Shown: in pieces, positions 16,718-26,011 of the stretch | Numbering within the stretch: the first letter of the stretch is position 1 | Layout: every line of letters starts with the position of its first letter | From: Paracoccaceae bacterium | GTDB taxonomy: Bacteria > Pseudomonadota > Alphaproteobacteria > Rhodobacterales > Rhodobacteraceae | Length of the DNA stretch: 33,452 bases | NCBI GenBank assembly: GCA_024742835.1 | Contig: JANSXS010000033.1 | Location: 1-33,452 of the forward strand | Reading direction: 5' to 3' | The notes under the pieces: generated by a model | What the model saw: only the letters and a program-made list of their open reading frames with translations | What the model was told of the DNA's origin: nothing | Databases searched by the model: none | Made by a program: the position numbers and the translations under genes

Positions 16718-18240
16718 GGACATTGTCGCGCATCGCGGAGGGGCTTTTCGACCCGCTCGACACGGCGCGGGCGCGGGTGACGCCGGAAGTCGACATGGCC
16801 GAGACGGCCCGTGTGCTGTCGGTCGGCAACGGCGTGGCGCAGGTGTCGGGTTTTGCCGGGCTTCATGCCAACGAACTGGTTCGCTTTTCGGGGGGCGAGG
16901 TCGGGATCGCCTCGAACCTGAGGCAAGACCGGGTTGGCGTGATCGTGCTTGGCGACACCGCCGCGCTGTACCCCGGTCAGCGGTTGCGCCGCACCGGGCG
17001 GGTGGTCGACGTGCCGGTGGGCGAGGCGCTTTTGGGCCGGGTCGTGGACGCGCTTGGCCAGCCTCTGGATGGTGGCGACCGGCCAGACACGCAAGACCGC
17101 CAGCCGGTGGAATGCGCGGCGCCTCCGATCATGCACCGGGCCCCCGTCGCAACGCCGTTGCAGACCGGCATCAAGGCGGTGGACGCCGCCATTCCCATCG
17201 GTCGCGGCCAGCGCGAGCTGATCGTCGGAGACCGCCAGACCGGCAAGACGGCGATTGCCGTGGACACCATTCTAAATCAATCCGATACGGATCTCGTGTC
17301 GATCTATTGCGCCATCGGTCAACGCGGCTCCGCGGTGGCGCGGGTGGTGCAGGACTTGCGCGAGGGCGGCGCGCTTGACCGGACAATCGTGGTGGTCGCC
17401 GGTGGCGATGACGCGCCGGGCCTGCAATTCATTGCGCCCTATGCCGCAACAAGCATGGCCGAACATCTGATGGCCCACGGGCGCGATGTGCTGGTGGTTT
17501 ACGATGATCTGACCCGCCACGCGCGGGCCTACCGCGAATTGTCGCTGCTGTTGCGCCGCCCGCCGGGGCGCGAAGCCTATCCGGGCGATATCTTCTATAT
17601 CCATTCGCGGCTTCTGGAACGTGCCACGCATCTGCGCAAAGAGCATGGCGGCGGCTCGTTGACGGCGTTGCCGGTGGTGGAAACGCAGGCGCAGAACATT
17701 TCCGCCTTCATTCCGACCAACCTGATTTCGATCACCGACGGGCAAATTTACCTGTCGCCCGAACTGTTTGAAAAGGGGCACCTGCCGGCGATAGATATCG
17801 GCACCTCTGTCAGCCGGGTGGGTGGCAAGGCGCAATTGCCGGCCTACCGCGCCGTCGCGGCTGATCTGCGGCTGATGTATTCACAATTCGAAGAGCTGGA
17901 AAGCTTTGCCCGGTTCGGCACGCAACTGGATAAGGAGACCCGCGCGAAACTGACACGCGGGCAGCGGGTGCGCGCGATGCTGACCCAGGCCGAAAAGGAT
18001 CACATGACCGTGCCCGAACAGATCGCGGTGCTGTTGGCCGCGACCGAGGGCCTGCTCGATGATCTGGCACCCGACAGTCTGGATGAGGCGGCCAACACGT
18101 TACGCGCGGTGATGCGGCACCGGCTTTCGGATATGTCCAATGACATCGCGGCGGGAAAGCCTCTGACAGACAAGGCGCGCGCCCGGATGCAAGACACCCT
18201 GCGCGACGCACTCGCGGAGGAGCGCAATGGAGACGCTTGA
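16714..18240 (+). CDS. atpA: N-type ATPase subunit alpha (AtpA)
   Basis: This 508-residue non-catalytic nucleotide-binding subunit of the F1 head has Walker A GDRQTGKT (172-179), YCAIGQRGS, the [35 protein letters not shown] region (quoted only as [17 protein letters not shown]) with the typical alpha motif, and the C-terminal helical domain. The start overlaps the atpF stop (ATGA). Ends with a 14-base overlap with atpG. Confidence 0.96.
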   Translation: MRTLSRIAEGLFDPLDTARARVTPEVDMAETARVLSVGNGVAQVSGFAGLHANELVRFSGGEVGIASNLRQDRVGVIVLGDTAALYPGQRLRRTGRVVDVPVGEALLGRVVDALGQPLDGGDRPDTQDRQPVECAAPPIMHRAPVATPLQTGIKAVDAAIPIGRGQRELIVGDRQTGKTAIAVDTILNQSDTDLVSIYCAIGQRGSAVARVVQDLREGGALDRTIVVVAGGDDAPGLQFIAPYAATSMAEHLMAHGRDVLVVYDDLTRHARAYRELSLLLRRPPGREAYPGDIFYIHSRLLERATHLRKEHGGGSLTALPVVETQAQNISAFIPTNLISITDGQIYLSPELFEKGHLPAIDIGTSVSRVGGKAQLPAYRAVAADLRLMYSQFEELESFARFGTQLDKETRAKLTRGQRVRAMLTQAEKDHMTVPEQIAVLLAATEGLLDDLAPDSLDEAANTLRAVMRHRLSDMSNDIAAGKPLTDKARARMQDTLRDALAEERNGDA

Positions 18241-19111
18241 ATCCCTGTCTGATACGCTGGAGACGACCGGCGATATTCAGTCCATCGTTCGCACGATGAA
18301 ATCGCTTTCTGCGGTCAGCATCCGCCAATATGAAGAGGCTGAGCAGGCCATGGCCGACTATGCCGGGACCATCGAGCTTGGCCTTGCCGCCGTGTTGGGC
18401 GCGCGCCGCGCGTGCGGTTTGCCACCGCCCCGGACCGGGCGCGACGATCGCGGAGCACAGGCGCTTGTGGTGATCGGGTCGGATCGCGGGCTGTGCGGAC
18501 GCTACAACGAAACCGTCACCCGTGCCGCAACGCAGCGGATCGGCGCAAAGACCAGCCGGGTCGGGGTGATCGGCGCAAGGGCCGCGGCGCGGATCGAGGC
18601 ACAGGGCCACAAGATAGACCGGGTCTTCCTGTTGCCCGGCTCTGTCGTGGGCATGACGGATCTTGTGGGCCGCGTCCTGATCGCGATCGACGGCTGGATG
18701 CAACATCACGCTGTCACCACGGTCAGCGTGGTTCACAACCGCCGCGAGGGCCGCACGCTGGCGGCCCCTCGGACACGGCGCGTCCTGCCCCTTGCGCAGG
18801 ATGAACTGGCGAGACTGGCAAAAGCGCCATGGCCGGGGCCGGGCCTGCCTTTTACGCGGATGGATCGCACACGGCTTTTGTCATGGCTGGTGCGGCAACG
18901 GCTTTTCGTGATCCTGTACCGTGCTCTGGCAGAGGCGCAGGCCAGCGAGCACGCCACGCGGCTGGCCGCGATGCAAAGCGCCGAGCGCAATATCGAGGAC
19001 CGCCGCGAGGATCTGATGACCGCCTATCGCCGCAAGCGACAGGAAACCATCACGCGCGAATTGCTGGATGTGATCTCCGGCTTCGAGGCGGTGGGATCGA
19101 ACGGCGAGTAA
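18227..19111 (+). CDS. atpG: N-type ATPase subunit gamma (AtpG)
   Basis: This 294-residue gamma subunit is the rotor shaft. The N-terminal helix [30 protein letters not shown] and the C-terminal helix ([37 protein letters not shown], quoted in part) form the coiled coil. The central segment has [15 protein letters not shown], the family Rossmann-like start. It is more divergent from housekeeping gamma than the head subunits are, as usual in N-ATPases. Last gene of the operon; a repeat word starts 6 bases after its stop. Confidence 0.92.
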   Translation: METLESLSDTLETTGDIQSIVRTMKSLSAVSIRQYEEAEQAMADYAGTIELGLAAVLGARRACGLPPPRTGRDDRGAQALVVIGSDRGLCGRYNETVTRAATQRIGAKTSRVGVIGARAAARIEAQGHKIDRVFLLPGSVVGMTDLVGRVLIAIDGWMQHHAVTTVSVVHNRREGRTLAAPRTRRVLPLAQDELARLAKAPWPGPGLPFTRMDRTRLLSWLVRQRLFVILYRALAEAQASEHATRLAAMQSAERNIEDRREDLMTAYRRKRQETITRELLDVISGFEAVGSNGE

Positions 19112-19116
19112 AGCGT

Positions 19117-19160
19117 ATCGCGTTTAACTGGAGCCATGTATTCATCCGGCCGTGCAAGCC
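19117..19160. repeat. Second copy of the intergenic repeat word
   Basis: ATCGCGTTTAACTG at 19117-19130 is identical to 678-691, and the following bases (CATG, GTATTC, CCGTGC) are partly conserved in the same order. The copy lies in the 168-base space between convergent atpG and the flavodoxin gene. It lacks the long hairpin seen at 724-770. Confidence 0.45.
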
Positions 19161-19279
19161 CGCGTTTGCAAAGCACAACGCATTCGCGCGGTCCGTCCAT
19201 GACCGATGTCATGGGGTGCAGGCGGGCCACTTTTGCCGCCTTGAACTGATCCCAAACCGCTGGCTGTCGCGCCAGCGCC

Positions 19280-19759
19280 TTACCGCATGGCGGCGTTGAG
19301 CGCGGTGGTAAAAGCCTCAAGCCTGGTGTCCATCGCGTCAGTGCCAAGTTGCTTTTCCGTAACCGAAACACAGGCAACCGGTTCTTTGCCGCTGCGCCGT
19401 GTCATGCGTGCGAAGGTGGCGCTGTCCCCGGCATGGCCGAGCGTGCAGAACCACGCAACACGGGTGCAACCCCGGTCATGCGCGTCAAGATAGGCGTTCA
19501 CGGCCGGGGCGGGGCCAAAGCTCCAGACCGGGGTGCCGATGACAACAAGATCGAAATCGGCGGGATCGTGTTCCGCTGACGCAAGGCGGCGTGTCGTGCC
19601 CAGGGCCGCACCGAGCGCCCCTTTAAGGATGCCCGCCACGCCTTTGGTCTTGTCATGTTCAAGGATAGGCTCTTCTTTTGCGCCAAGTCGCAGGGCGATC
19701 TGGTGGGCCAGTTTCGCCGTGTTTCCGGTATGAGAGAAATATGTGACCAGTATTCGCAT
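19280..19759 (-). CDS. Flavodoxin family protein
   Basis: This 159-residue flavodoxin-like protein has an FMN phosphate-binding loop at the N-terminus (SHTGNTAKLA) and the second FMN loop region GTPVWSFGPAPAVNAYL. Such proteins carry low-potential electrons or act as NAD(P)H:quinone reductase-like modules. It lies 71 bases after ackA on the same strand as the last gene of the PHA/acetate block. Only a weak ribosome site (CGGGAT) precedes the ATG. Redox partner unknown. Confidence 0.83.
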   Translation of the reverse strand: MRILVTYFSHTGNTAKLAHQIALRLGAKEEPILEHDKTKGVAGILKGALGAALGTTRRLASAEHDPADFDLVVIGTPVWSFGPAPAVNAYLDAHDRGCTRVAWFCTLGHAGDSATFARMTRRSGKEPVACVSVTEKQLGTDAMDTRLEAFTTALNAAMR

Positions 19760-19830
19760 ATCCCGATGTTGGCTGAGCTTGCTTGGCCCGGCATTGACAG
19801 GGGTTAAAGCCGGTTGGAAAACAAACTCTG

Positions 19831-21057
19831 TCAGGATGGTCGCGACAGGTCCGGATCAGCCATATTCGCCGCGCTCAGCGCGGTTTCGGCGCCTTGGGCG
19901 AGTATGCTTTCCTCGTCGGTCGGGATCATCAGCGTGACGACCCGCGCCGCGTCGGGCGAAAGCCGTGTCTTGCCGGACTCGTTCCTGTCCTCGTCCATTT
20001 CCACTCCGAGCCAACCCAGATCCGCGCAGATGCGGGCGCGGATTTCCGGCACATGCTCGCCCATGCCGCCGGTCAGCACCAGCCCGTCGAGCCCGCCAAG
20101 GGCAGCGGCCAGCGAGCCGATTTCGCGCTGGCAGCGATAGACAAAGAAAGCCACCGCCGTTCTGGCGTCCTCCGTGTCGCTTTGGATCAGATCGCCCATT
20201 TCGCTGCTGATCCCGGACAGGCCAAGCAGGCCGGAGCGTTCGTAAAGCATCTCGCGCAGGTTTGCCGGGTCCATGCCTTTTTGCTCTATCAGATAAAGCA
20301 GGATGCCCGGATCGAGCGCGCCGGGCCGGCGGCCCATCGGCACACCGTCAAGCGCGGTCATCCCCATGGTGGTGGCGATGGATTGCCCGTCGCGCAGCGC
20401 GCACAGGCTGACACCGTGCCCCAGATGGGCGAGGACGACCCGACCTGCGGCCAGCTTCGGTTCGGTGCTCGCAAGCTCTTCGGTGACGTGCTGGAAGGAT
20501 AGCCCGTGAAAGCCATAACGCCGGACACCCTGTCGTATCAGATCCAGAGGCAGCGCAAAAAGCCGGTCATTGTTTGGCAGGGTGCGATGAAACGCGGTAT
20601 CGAAACAGGCGATCTGTCGCGCGCCTGGCAGCTTTTCGGCAACGGCGCTAATCGCCGCAAGGTTGTGGGGTTGGTGGCTTGGCGCCAGCGGTGACAGCTT
20701 TTCCAGATCCGCAAGAACCGTCCCTGTTACCTCTACCGGGTCGCCGTAGCTGTCGCCGCCATGCACCACGCGGTGCGACACGGCCGCGATGCTGTCGGCG
20801 GGTACTTCGGCGAGCAGGCGCTGCATCATCTCGGTGCGGGCGGTTTGCTGGGCGCTGTCGGGGCTTTCTGGGGGATCGAGTGCGTGTTCCTCGATCTTGC
20901 CGGTGCGGGGGTCGTGGCGTTGCCATATCATCTTGTCGGGCAGGCCCCGCAGGCTGAGCCGCAGGCGCCCCCGTGGTCTGGTACCGTGGCGATCGAAGAT
21001 CGCGCAGCGCAGACTGGAAGATCCGGCGTTCAGGGTCACAATGACATCCTCGCTCAT
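19831..21057 (-). CDS. ackA: Acetate kinase (AckA)
   Basis: This 408-residue ASKHA-fold kinase converts acetyl phosphate and ADP to acetate and ATP (or the analogous acyl phosphates). N-terminal phosphate loop LNAGSSSL, then SHRVVHGG (with His-Arg), catalytic FDTAFH (Asp153), RRYGFHG (Arg180), and the adenine-side TGGMGEH. Two positions are unusual: His214 replaces Asn in the normal HLGNG loop, and the following MGxT...MGTRxG region reads MGRRPG. These may alter substrate preference. It overlaps the pta stop by 4 bases, so the Pta-AckA pair is tightly coupled, giving ATP by substrate-level phosphorylation. Confidence 0.93.
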   Translation of the reverse strand: MSEDVIVTLNAGSSSLRCAIFDRHGTRPRGRLRLSLRGLPDKMIWQRHDPRTGKIEEHALDPPESPDSAQQTARTEMMQRLLAEVPADSIAAVSHRVVHGGDSYGDPVEVTGTVLADLEKLSPLAPSHQPHNLAAISAVAEKLPGARQIACFDTAFHRTLPNNDRLFALPLDLIRQGVRRYGFHGLSFQHVTEELASTEPKLAAGRVVLAHLGHGVSLCALRDGQSIATTMGMTALDGVPMGRRPGALDPGILLYLIEQKGMDPANLREMLYERSGLLGLSGISSEMGDLIQSDTEDARTAVAFFVYRCQREIGSLAAALGGLDGLVLTGGMGEHVPEIRARICADLGWLGVEMDEDRNESGKTRLSPDAARVVTLMIPTDEESILAQGAETALSAANMADPDLSRPS

Positions 21058-22457
21058 GTCTGCTCTTCTTTTCGGGTTCGGCCATTGCCGGCGACAATGG
21101 CCGCGACCGCCGCCGAGGCGCGCCGTTCGCGGGCCGTGTCGGCGCGGCTGGTCAGGGCGATGGGCACGCTGGCTCCCAAAGCGATGCCCGCCGCATCGGC
21201 CCCGGCCAGATGATCCAGATCCTTGGCCAGTATATTCGCGGCCTCCAGATCCGGTGCGATCAGGATATCGGCGTGGCCCGCGACCCGCGACGTGATACCC
21301 TTGATCCGCGCGGCCTGTTCGGACACGGCATTGTCCAGCGCCAGCGGCCCGTCGATATCGGCCCCTGTGATATCGCCCCGATCCGCCATCTTGCAGATCG
21401 CTGCGGCGTTGATGGTCGAGGGGATATCCGGGGTCACGCTTTCCACCGCCGAAAGCATCGCGACCTTGGGCCGCTCCACGCCAAGCGCGCGTGCCAAATC
21501 GACGGCGTTCTGCACGATATCGCGCAGCACCATAAGGTCGGGCGCGATGTTGACGGCCCCGTCTGCCACGAACAAAAGCCTTGGATAGCCGGGCACGTCT
21601 TCAACGAACACATGGCTCAGGCGCCGGTGCGTGCGCAAATCATGGTTGTCCAGAACCGCGCGCAGCAGCGTATCGGTGTGCAGCTTGCCCTTCATTATCG
21701 CGGCACAGTCGCCCTTTGCGGCCAGTGCGGCGGCCTTTTGCGCGGCGGCGCGGGCATCCGTCACATCAATGATTTCCACATGCGCGAGATGCACGCCCGC
21801 CGCATCTGCGGTCGCTTCCAGCGCGGCGCGTGGCGCGATCAGGACCGGCTCGATCAGCCCGGCCTGCGCGCTGTCAAGCGCGCCGTCCAGCGAGGGCGCA
21901 TCAACCGGGTTCACCACGGCCATGCGGATCGGCCCGGCGGCGCGGCCCATTTCCTCGATCCGTTCGAACCTGTCGGGTTGCGCGCCCGTCCCCAACGCCA
22001 CGGCGCGCCCAAAGGGACGCGAAACCTGCGTGTCGGGCGCGCGCGCCACGATCCGCCCGCGCAGAACCGGGCGGCCATCCGCATGAGCGCAATGGCAGTC
22101 CAGCGTGACCGTGCCGGTCTTTTCGTCGCGTTTGGTAACGCGTGCCTCGGCCACGGCCACATCGCCTTCGGTCAGGGCGTCCTCGATGTCAAAGCGCAGG
22201 CTTTGCAGCGATGTGCCCGGCCCCGGAAACCGGGTGCTGACCAGCGCAAGGACAAGGCCCTGCGCCAGACCGCCCGTCGACATCGCGGCGCGGTAGCCGG
22301 TATCGGCAGCCATTTGCCTGTCTACCGCATGATCCATCACGTTGCCCGCAAAGGTGACAAAAATCTGAAGATCGGCGTGCCGGATTTTGCGCCGGATACT
22401 GTCGCTGTCCCCCACGCGCAGCCTGTCAAAGGGCCGGTTTTCAACGCGATCGGTCAT
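21054..22457 (-). CDS. Bifunctional MaoC-like/phosphate acetyltransferase (Pta-type)
   Basis: This 467-residue protein has an N-terminal MaoC/hot-dog domain (about 10-145; FVTFAGNVMDHAVDRQMA, GTSLQSLRFDIEDALTEGD) annotated in relatives as enoyl-CoA hydratase-like. The C-terminal phosphotransacetylase/phosphotransbutyrylase domain (about 165-460) contains KGKLHTDTLLRAVLD, SHVFVEDVPGYPRLLFVADGAVNI (quoted in part), MLSAVESV and a Rossmann-like tail. It makes acyl phosphate from acyl-CoA for AckA. The ATG at 22457 overlaps the phaC stop; a longer frame to 22664 would lie inside phaC and is rejected. The hydratase domain could link crotonyl/hydroxybutyryl-CoA of PHA metabolism to acetyl phosphate (inference). 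Confidence 0.9.
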   Translation of the reverse strand: MTDRVENRPFDRLRVGDSDSIRRKIRHADLQIFVTFAGNVMDHAVDRQMAADTGYRAAMSTGGLAQGLVLALVSTRFPGPGTSLQSLRFDIEDALTEGDVAVAEARVTKRDEKTGTVTLDCHCAHADGRPVLRGRIVARAPDTQVSRPFGRAVALGTGAQPDRFERIEEMGRAAGPIRMAVVNPVDAPSLDGALDSAQAGLIEPVLIAPRAALEATADAAGVHLAHVEIIDVTDARAAAQKAAALAAKGDCAAIMKGKLHTDTLLRAVLDNHDLRTHRRLSHVFVEDVPGYPRLLFVADGAVNIAPDLMVLRDIVQNAVDLARALGVERPKVAMLSAVESVTPDIPSTINAAAICKMADRGDITGADIDGPLALDNAVSEQAARIKGITSRVAGHADILIAPDLEAANILAKDLDHLAGADAAGIALGASVPIALTSRADTARERRASAAVAAIVAGNGRTRKEEQT

Positions 22458-24331
22458 CTTTGAAACACATAAGAGCCGGGAGCATCGTTGATCGGCTTGT
22501 AGGGGGCCTTGTCCGCGCCCATCCCCGGCGGGGATGTCTCGCCGCTGGATCGCTCGGTCAGCCACAAGACCAGTTCCGGCCACCAGGATCCCTCCTGACT
22601 GTCGGTGGCTTCCTTCCATGCATCGGGTGACAGATAGATGTCTTTGCCCTGCGTGGTGCGGCATTGATAGTCGCGCCCCTCGTGGCCCGGCTCGCTGACG
22701 ATGCCGGCGTTATGCCCGCCGGAGGTGAGCACAAAGGTTACGGCGGTATCGGCCAAAAGGTGCAGCTTGTAGACCGAACGCCAGGGCGCGATGTGATCAG
22801 AGGTGGTCGATAGGCAAAAGATCGGCACGTCGATATTGCCAATGGTGACGGGCTTGCCGTAGATCCGGTATTTTCCCTCGGCCAGTTCATTGCCCAGAAA
22901 CAGCTTTCGCAGGTATTCGCTGTGCATCTTGTAAGGCATCCGCGTGGCGTCGGCGTTCCATGCCATCAGGTCGAACATGTCCTGTCGGCGGCCCATCAGG
23001 TATTCGTGGATATAGCGCGACCAGATCAGGTCCGCCGAACGCAAGAGCTGAAACGCACCCGCCATCTGCTTGGTGTCGAGATAGCCCTGGTCCCACATCA
23101 TGTTTTCCAGAAAGGCGACTTCACTTTCGCTGACGAAAAGCTGCAATTCGCCCGGCTCTTCGAAATCGGTTTGCGTGGCAAGCAGTGTCAACGTGGCTAA
23201 CCTGTCATCGCCGTCGCGCGCCATCTGGGCGGCCTTGGCCGACAACAGCGTGCCGCCCAGGCAATAGCCGATACCGTGGATTTTTTGATCGGGGACGATG
23301 GCGCTTACCGCGTCCATGGCCTCTGCGACAGCATCGAAATAATCGTCCATGCCCATGTCGCGATCCGTCGAGGTAGGATTGCGCCAAGAGATCATGAACA
23401 CCGTAAATCCCTGTTCCACCAGATATTTGACCAGCGAATTCTGCGGGCTGAGATCGAGGATGTAATATTTCATGATCCAGGCGGGCACGACGAGGATCGG
23501 CTCGGATTTCACCTTGTCGGTGCGGGGCGCGTACTGGATCAGTTCCAGCAGCCGGTTGCGAAAGACCACCTTGCCGTCGGAGGTCGCCACGTCGCGTCCC
23601 GGCATGTAATCCTCGGTGCCGACGGGCAGCTTGCCCGAAATCGCGCGTTCCCAGTCTTCCATCGCGTTCTGAGCGCCGCGCACAAGGTTCATGCCGCCTT
23701 CCTGCATGGTGGTCGAGGCGACTTCGGGGTTGGTCGCCACGAAGTTGGACGGCGAAACCATGTCCAGCATCTGGCGGGTGATGAAGGACACGACATGTTC
23801 CTCGCGCGCGCTTAGCCCGTCGATATCGCAGGCGGCGTTGTACCACCATTGCTGGGTCAGCAGGAAATTCTGATAGATCATGTTGTAGGGCCATTGTTCC
23901 CAGCCCTCATGCTCGAAGCGGTGATCGTGGGGCAGGGGTTCGACGCAGGCGGGAGCCTCGGGATCGCGGGCCAACTGGCCTGCATAGACCCCCATCCGCA
24001 TCGCCTTGCGCGTGGCCTTTTCGGCCAGTTGCACCTGTTTGCCCGGCGCACCCATCAGATGCGCCCACCATGTAAAAAAGGTCGAGGACAGCCCATAAGG
24101 GGTGATGCCCATGGTGAAGCGCGCCAGATGCGCGTTGGCGGCGCGGTCGATGCTTTTGGTGCTGTAGCGGTCCATCGCCTCTATCGGAGGGGTGTGAACG
24201 ATCTCGGGCGGCTCCGCCTCCAATGCGGTTTCCGCCTTGGGCGGTGCCTTGTCCGATTGGGCGTCGGCGCCCGTCTTTTGGTCGCCGGACCGAGGTTTTG
24301 AAGATTTGGTCTGATGTTTCGTATCGGGCAT
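22454..24331 (-). CDS. phaC: Class I poly(3-hydroxyalkanoate) synthase (PhaC)
   Basis: This 625-residue synthase polymerises hydroxyacyl-CoA into PHA granules. The lipase-like box is GYCLGG with catalytic Cys357; Asp512 (TTSDHIAPW) and His540 (SGGHNAG) complete the triad. Other signatures are the PhaC N-domain (residues about 85-255), SWRNPT and the C-terminal Trp-rich tail. The first 50 residues are a charged, probably disordered Lys/Pro/Glu extension. Between phaB (37 bases upstream) and the coupled pta gene. Class I is inferred from length and the absence of phaE/phaR. Confidence 0.95.
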   Translation of the reverse strand: MPDTKHQTKSSKPRSGDQKTGADAQSDKAPPKAETALEAEPPEIVHTPPIEAMDRYSTKSIDRAANAHLARFTMGITPYGLSSTFFTWWAHLMGAPGKQVQLAEKATRKAMRMGVYAGQLARDPEAPACVEPLPHDHRFEHEGWEQWPYNMIYQNFLLTQQWWYNAACDIDGLSAREEHVVSFITRQMLDMVSPSNFVATNPEVASTTMQEGGMNLVRGAQNAMEDWERAISGKLPVGTEDYMPGRDVATSDGKVVFRNRLLELIQYAPRTDKVKSEPILVVPAWIMKYYILDLSPQNSLVKYLVEQGFTVFMISWRNPTSTDRDMGMDDYFDAVAEAMDAVSAIVPDQKIHGIGYCLGGTLLSAKAAQMARDGDDRLATLTLLATQTDFEEPGELQLFVSESEVAFLENMMWDQGYLDTKQMAGAFQLLRSADLIWSRYIHEYLMGRRQDMFDLMAWNADATRMPYKMHSEYLRKLFLGNELAEGKYRIYGKPVTIGNIDVPIFCLSTTSDHIAPWRSVYKLHLLADTAVTFVLTSGGHNAGIVSEPGHEGRDYQCRTTQGKDIYLSPDAWKEATDSQEGSWWPELVLWLTERSSGETSPPGMGADKAPYKPINDAPGSYVFQR

Positions 24332-24368
24332 GTCGCTCCTCTATGGTCATTTGATCTTGAGGGCCGGG

Positions 24369-25100
24369 TCAGCCCATGCGCAGGCCCCCGTTTACCGGCA
24401 GCGTGGCCCCGGTGATAAAGCCCGCGTCCTGCATGGCCAGAAACCGGATGCAGCGGCCGATTTCATCGGGCTTTGCCAGCCGGGACATGGGCACGGTCTT
24501 TAGAATACCGTCCAGGATCTTGTCGGGCAGCGCGGCGACCATCCCGGTTTCGGCATATCCCGGCGCGACGGCGTTCACGGTGATGCCCTGCTGCGCGCAT
24601 TCACGGGCCAACGCGCGGGTAAAGCCCTCGACCCCGGCCTTGCCGGCACAGTAATTGGTCTGCCCGGCCTGTCCGCGCGCGGCATTCACCGACGAAATAT
24701 TGATGATGCGCCCGAAGCGCCGGTCGCGCATACCTTCGATGACGTGACGCGTCATGTTGAACATCGAGCCAAGATCGACGCGCAGCACGTCGTCCCATTG
24801 GTCGCGGTCCATCTTGTGGAACATGCCGTCGCGGTTCACACCGGCATTGTTCACCAGCACGTCCAGCGGCCCGATGGCCTGTTCGACCTCCGCGATGCCC
24901 TTGGCGCAGGCGTCGAAATCGCTGACATCCCATTCAAAGATCGGCAGGCCGGTGTCGTGGCCGAAGTCACGGGCGGTCTTGCCGCCATCCAGATGGGTCA
25001 CGGCGACGGTGAAACCGGCCTCGGCAAGGGCGCGCGCGGCGGCGGCCCCCAGCCCCTGAACTCCGCCGGTGACAAGGGCCGTACTGGTGTCGGATGACAT
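24369..25100 (-). CDS. phaB: Acetoacetyl-CoA reductase (PhaB)
   Basis: This 243-residue classical short-chain dehydrogenase has NADPH motif TGGVQGLG, NNAGVNRDGMFHKM (the PhaB-type pattern), catalytic Ser137, Tyr150 and Lys154 (YCAGK), and the tail VNGGLRMG. It reduces acetoacetyl-CoA to (R)-3-hydroxybutyryl-CoA, the substrate of PhaC just downstream. AAGGAG ribosome site. The gene upstream that would supply acetoacetyl-CoA (phaA) is decayed. Confidence 0.94.
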   Translation of the reverse strand: MSSDTSTALVTGGVQGLGAAAARALAEAGFTVAVTHLDGGKTARDFGHDTGLPIFEWDVSDFDACAKGIAEVEQAIGPLDVLVNNAGVNRDGMFHKMDRDQWDDVLRVDLGSMFNMTRHVIEGMRDRRFGRIINISSVNAARGQAGQTNYCAGKAGVEGFTRALARECAQQGITVNAVAPGYAETGMVAALPDKILDGILKTVPMSRLAKPDEIGRCIRFLAMQDAGFITGATLPVNGGLRMG

Positions 25101-25139
25101 TGGTTGCTCCTTTTCGTCGGGAATTGTCTCTGGTGTGGT

Positions 25140-25692
25140 TCAAAGGTCGCGCTCCAGCAGCAGGGCGATGCCCTGTCCGCCGCCGATGCAAAGCGTGACA
25201 AGGCCACGGTGCAGGCCGTCCCGCGCCATGGAATGCATCAAGCGCGTGGTCAGGATCACGCCGGTCGCCCCGATGGGATGGCCAAGCGCGATGGCCCCAA
25301 CGCGCGCGGTCGAGCTGGTGGGGGCCTTGATCCATGTTTTCCATGCCACCGGCGATCATGCAGCCGGCGTGACCCAGCCTGATTTGCTGCGCGGCGGTTG
25401 CGATGGCCTGTGCTCCCGAGCCGCGAACCCGGTTGACCGTCATCGCAGGCGTGTTCTCGGGCAGACCGGCATTCAGGGTGGCTTGCCTTGCCGGGTTCAT
25501 GCCCGCGCCGGCGGTGATCACATGGCCCATGACCACGCCGTCCACCTGTTCGGGAACAAGATCCGATCGCGCCAGCACGGCGCGGATCGCCGTTGCACCC
25601 AGTTCGGTCGCCGGGGTGGATTTGAGCGTACCGCCAAACTGCCCGACAGGTGTGCGTCTGGCATGGCAAAGAACTGTGTCCGTCCGAGACAT
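25140..25692 (-). pseudogene. phaA: Decayed acetyl-CoA acetyltransferase (phaA remnant)
   Basis: The first 120 or so codons are clearly thiolase ([39 protein letters not shown]). The catalytic nucleophile in VCGSG is Arg90 (NRVRGSGAQAI): codon CGC at 25425-25423 where TGC is expected. About 220 codons are then missing. The last 55 or so codons ([13 protein letters not shown] with the active-site His, then CIGGGQGIA) resume in another frame near 25310 and end at 25140. A normal thiolase has about 390 residues. The ribosome site AAAGGAGGT and start remain perfect, so the fragment may still be translated; in its own frame it would read through into phaB. Confidence 0.88.
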
Positions 25693-25710
25693 GGATACCT
25701 CCTTTTCGGG

Positions 25711-25869
25711 TCAGGTTTCGCAGAAATCGGTGTTGATGCTGTCCTTGTTCTGGCGTTCGCTGCCCGTGGGCCGCACGCCATGGACGCAGAAAGACAGCAA
25801 CGGGAGCACCTGCCCGCCAACCTGCATGATTTCGGTCGTCAAGGTCAGGACAGGGCTCTGCCGGTCCAT
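25711..25869 (-). CDS. Small unknown protein heading the PHA/acetate operon
   Basis: This 52-residue gene starts with an ATG behind a textbook AAGGAGG ribosome site and ends 18 bases before the phaA remnant. The product is MDRQSPVLTLTTEIMQVGG followed by a hydrophobic stretch (QVLPLLSFCVHGV) and a polar tail. I recognise no family. Its position as first gene after the candidate operator at 25934 suggests it is expressed with the PHA/Pta-AckA genes. Confidence 0.65.
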   Translation of the reverse strand: MDRQSPVLTLTTEIMQVGGQVLPLLSFCVHGVRPTGSERQNKDSINTDFCET

Positions 25870-25933
25870 TCGGGCCTCCTTGGGACGGACTGCGCATCTG
25901 CGGTGAATGTCGCGATTGCGGGCGGTGCCCGCA

Positions 25934-25947
25934 TTAACGCGGGTTAA
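25934..25947. promoter_or_regulatory. Crp/Fnr-type operator, site 3 (TTAAC-GCGG-GTTAA)
   Basis: This perfect palindrome of 5-base arms with a 4-base spacer lies in the middle of the 142-base divergent region, about 65 bases from each start (25869 minus, 26012 plus). The flanking GC A on the left matches sites 1 and 2. One site could serve both directions. Confidence 0.68.
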
Positions 25948-26011
25948 CGACCTGGCCAAGGAATGCCGCCACAACGGCACAGGGTTCCGCATAGGCAAGA
26001 AAGGCCGGACC

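Noticed and set aside
22458..22664. N-terminal extension of the Pta-type gene
   Set aside because: It would lie wholly inside phaC; the ATG overlapping the phaC stop gives the normal MaoC-domain start.
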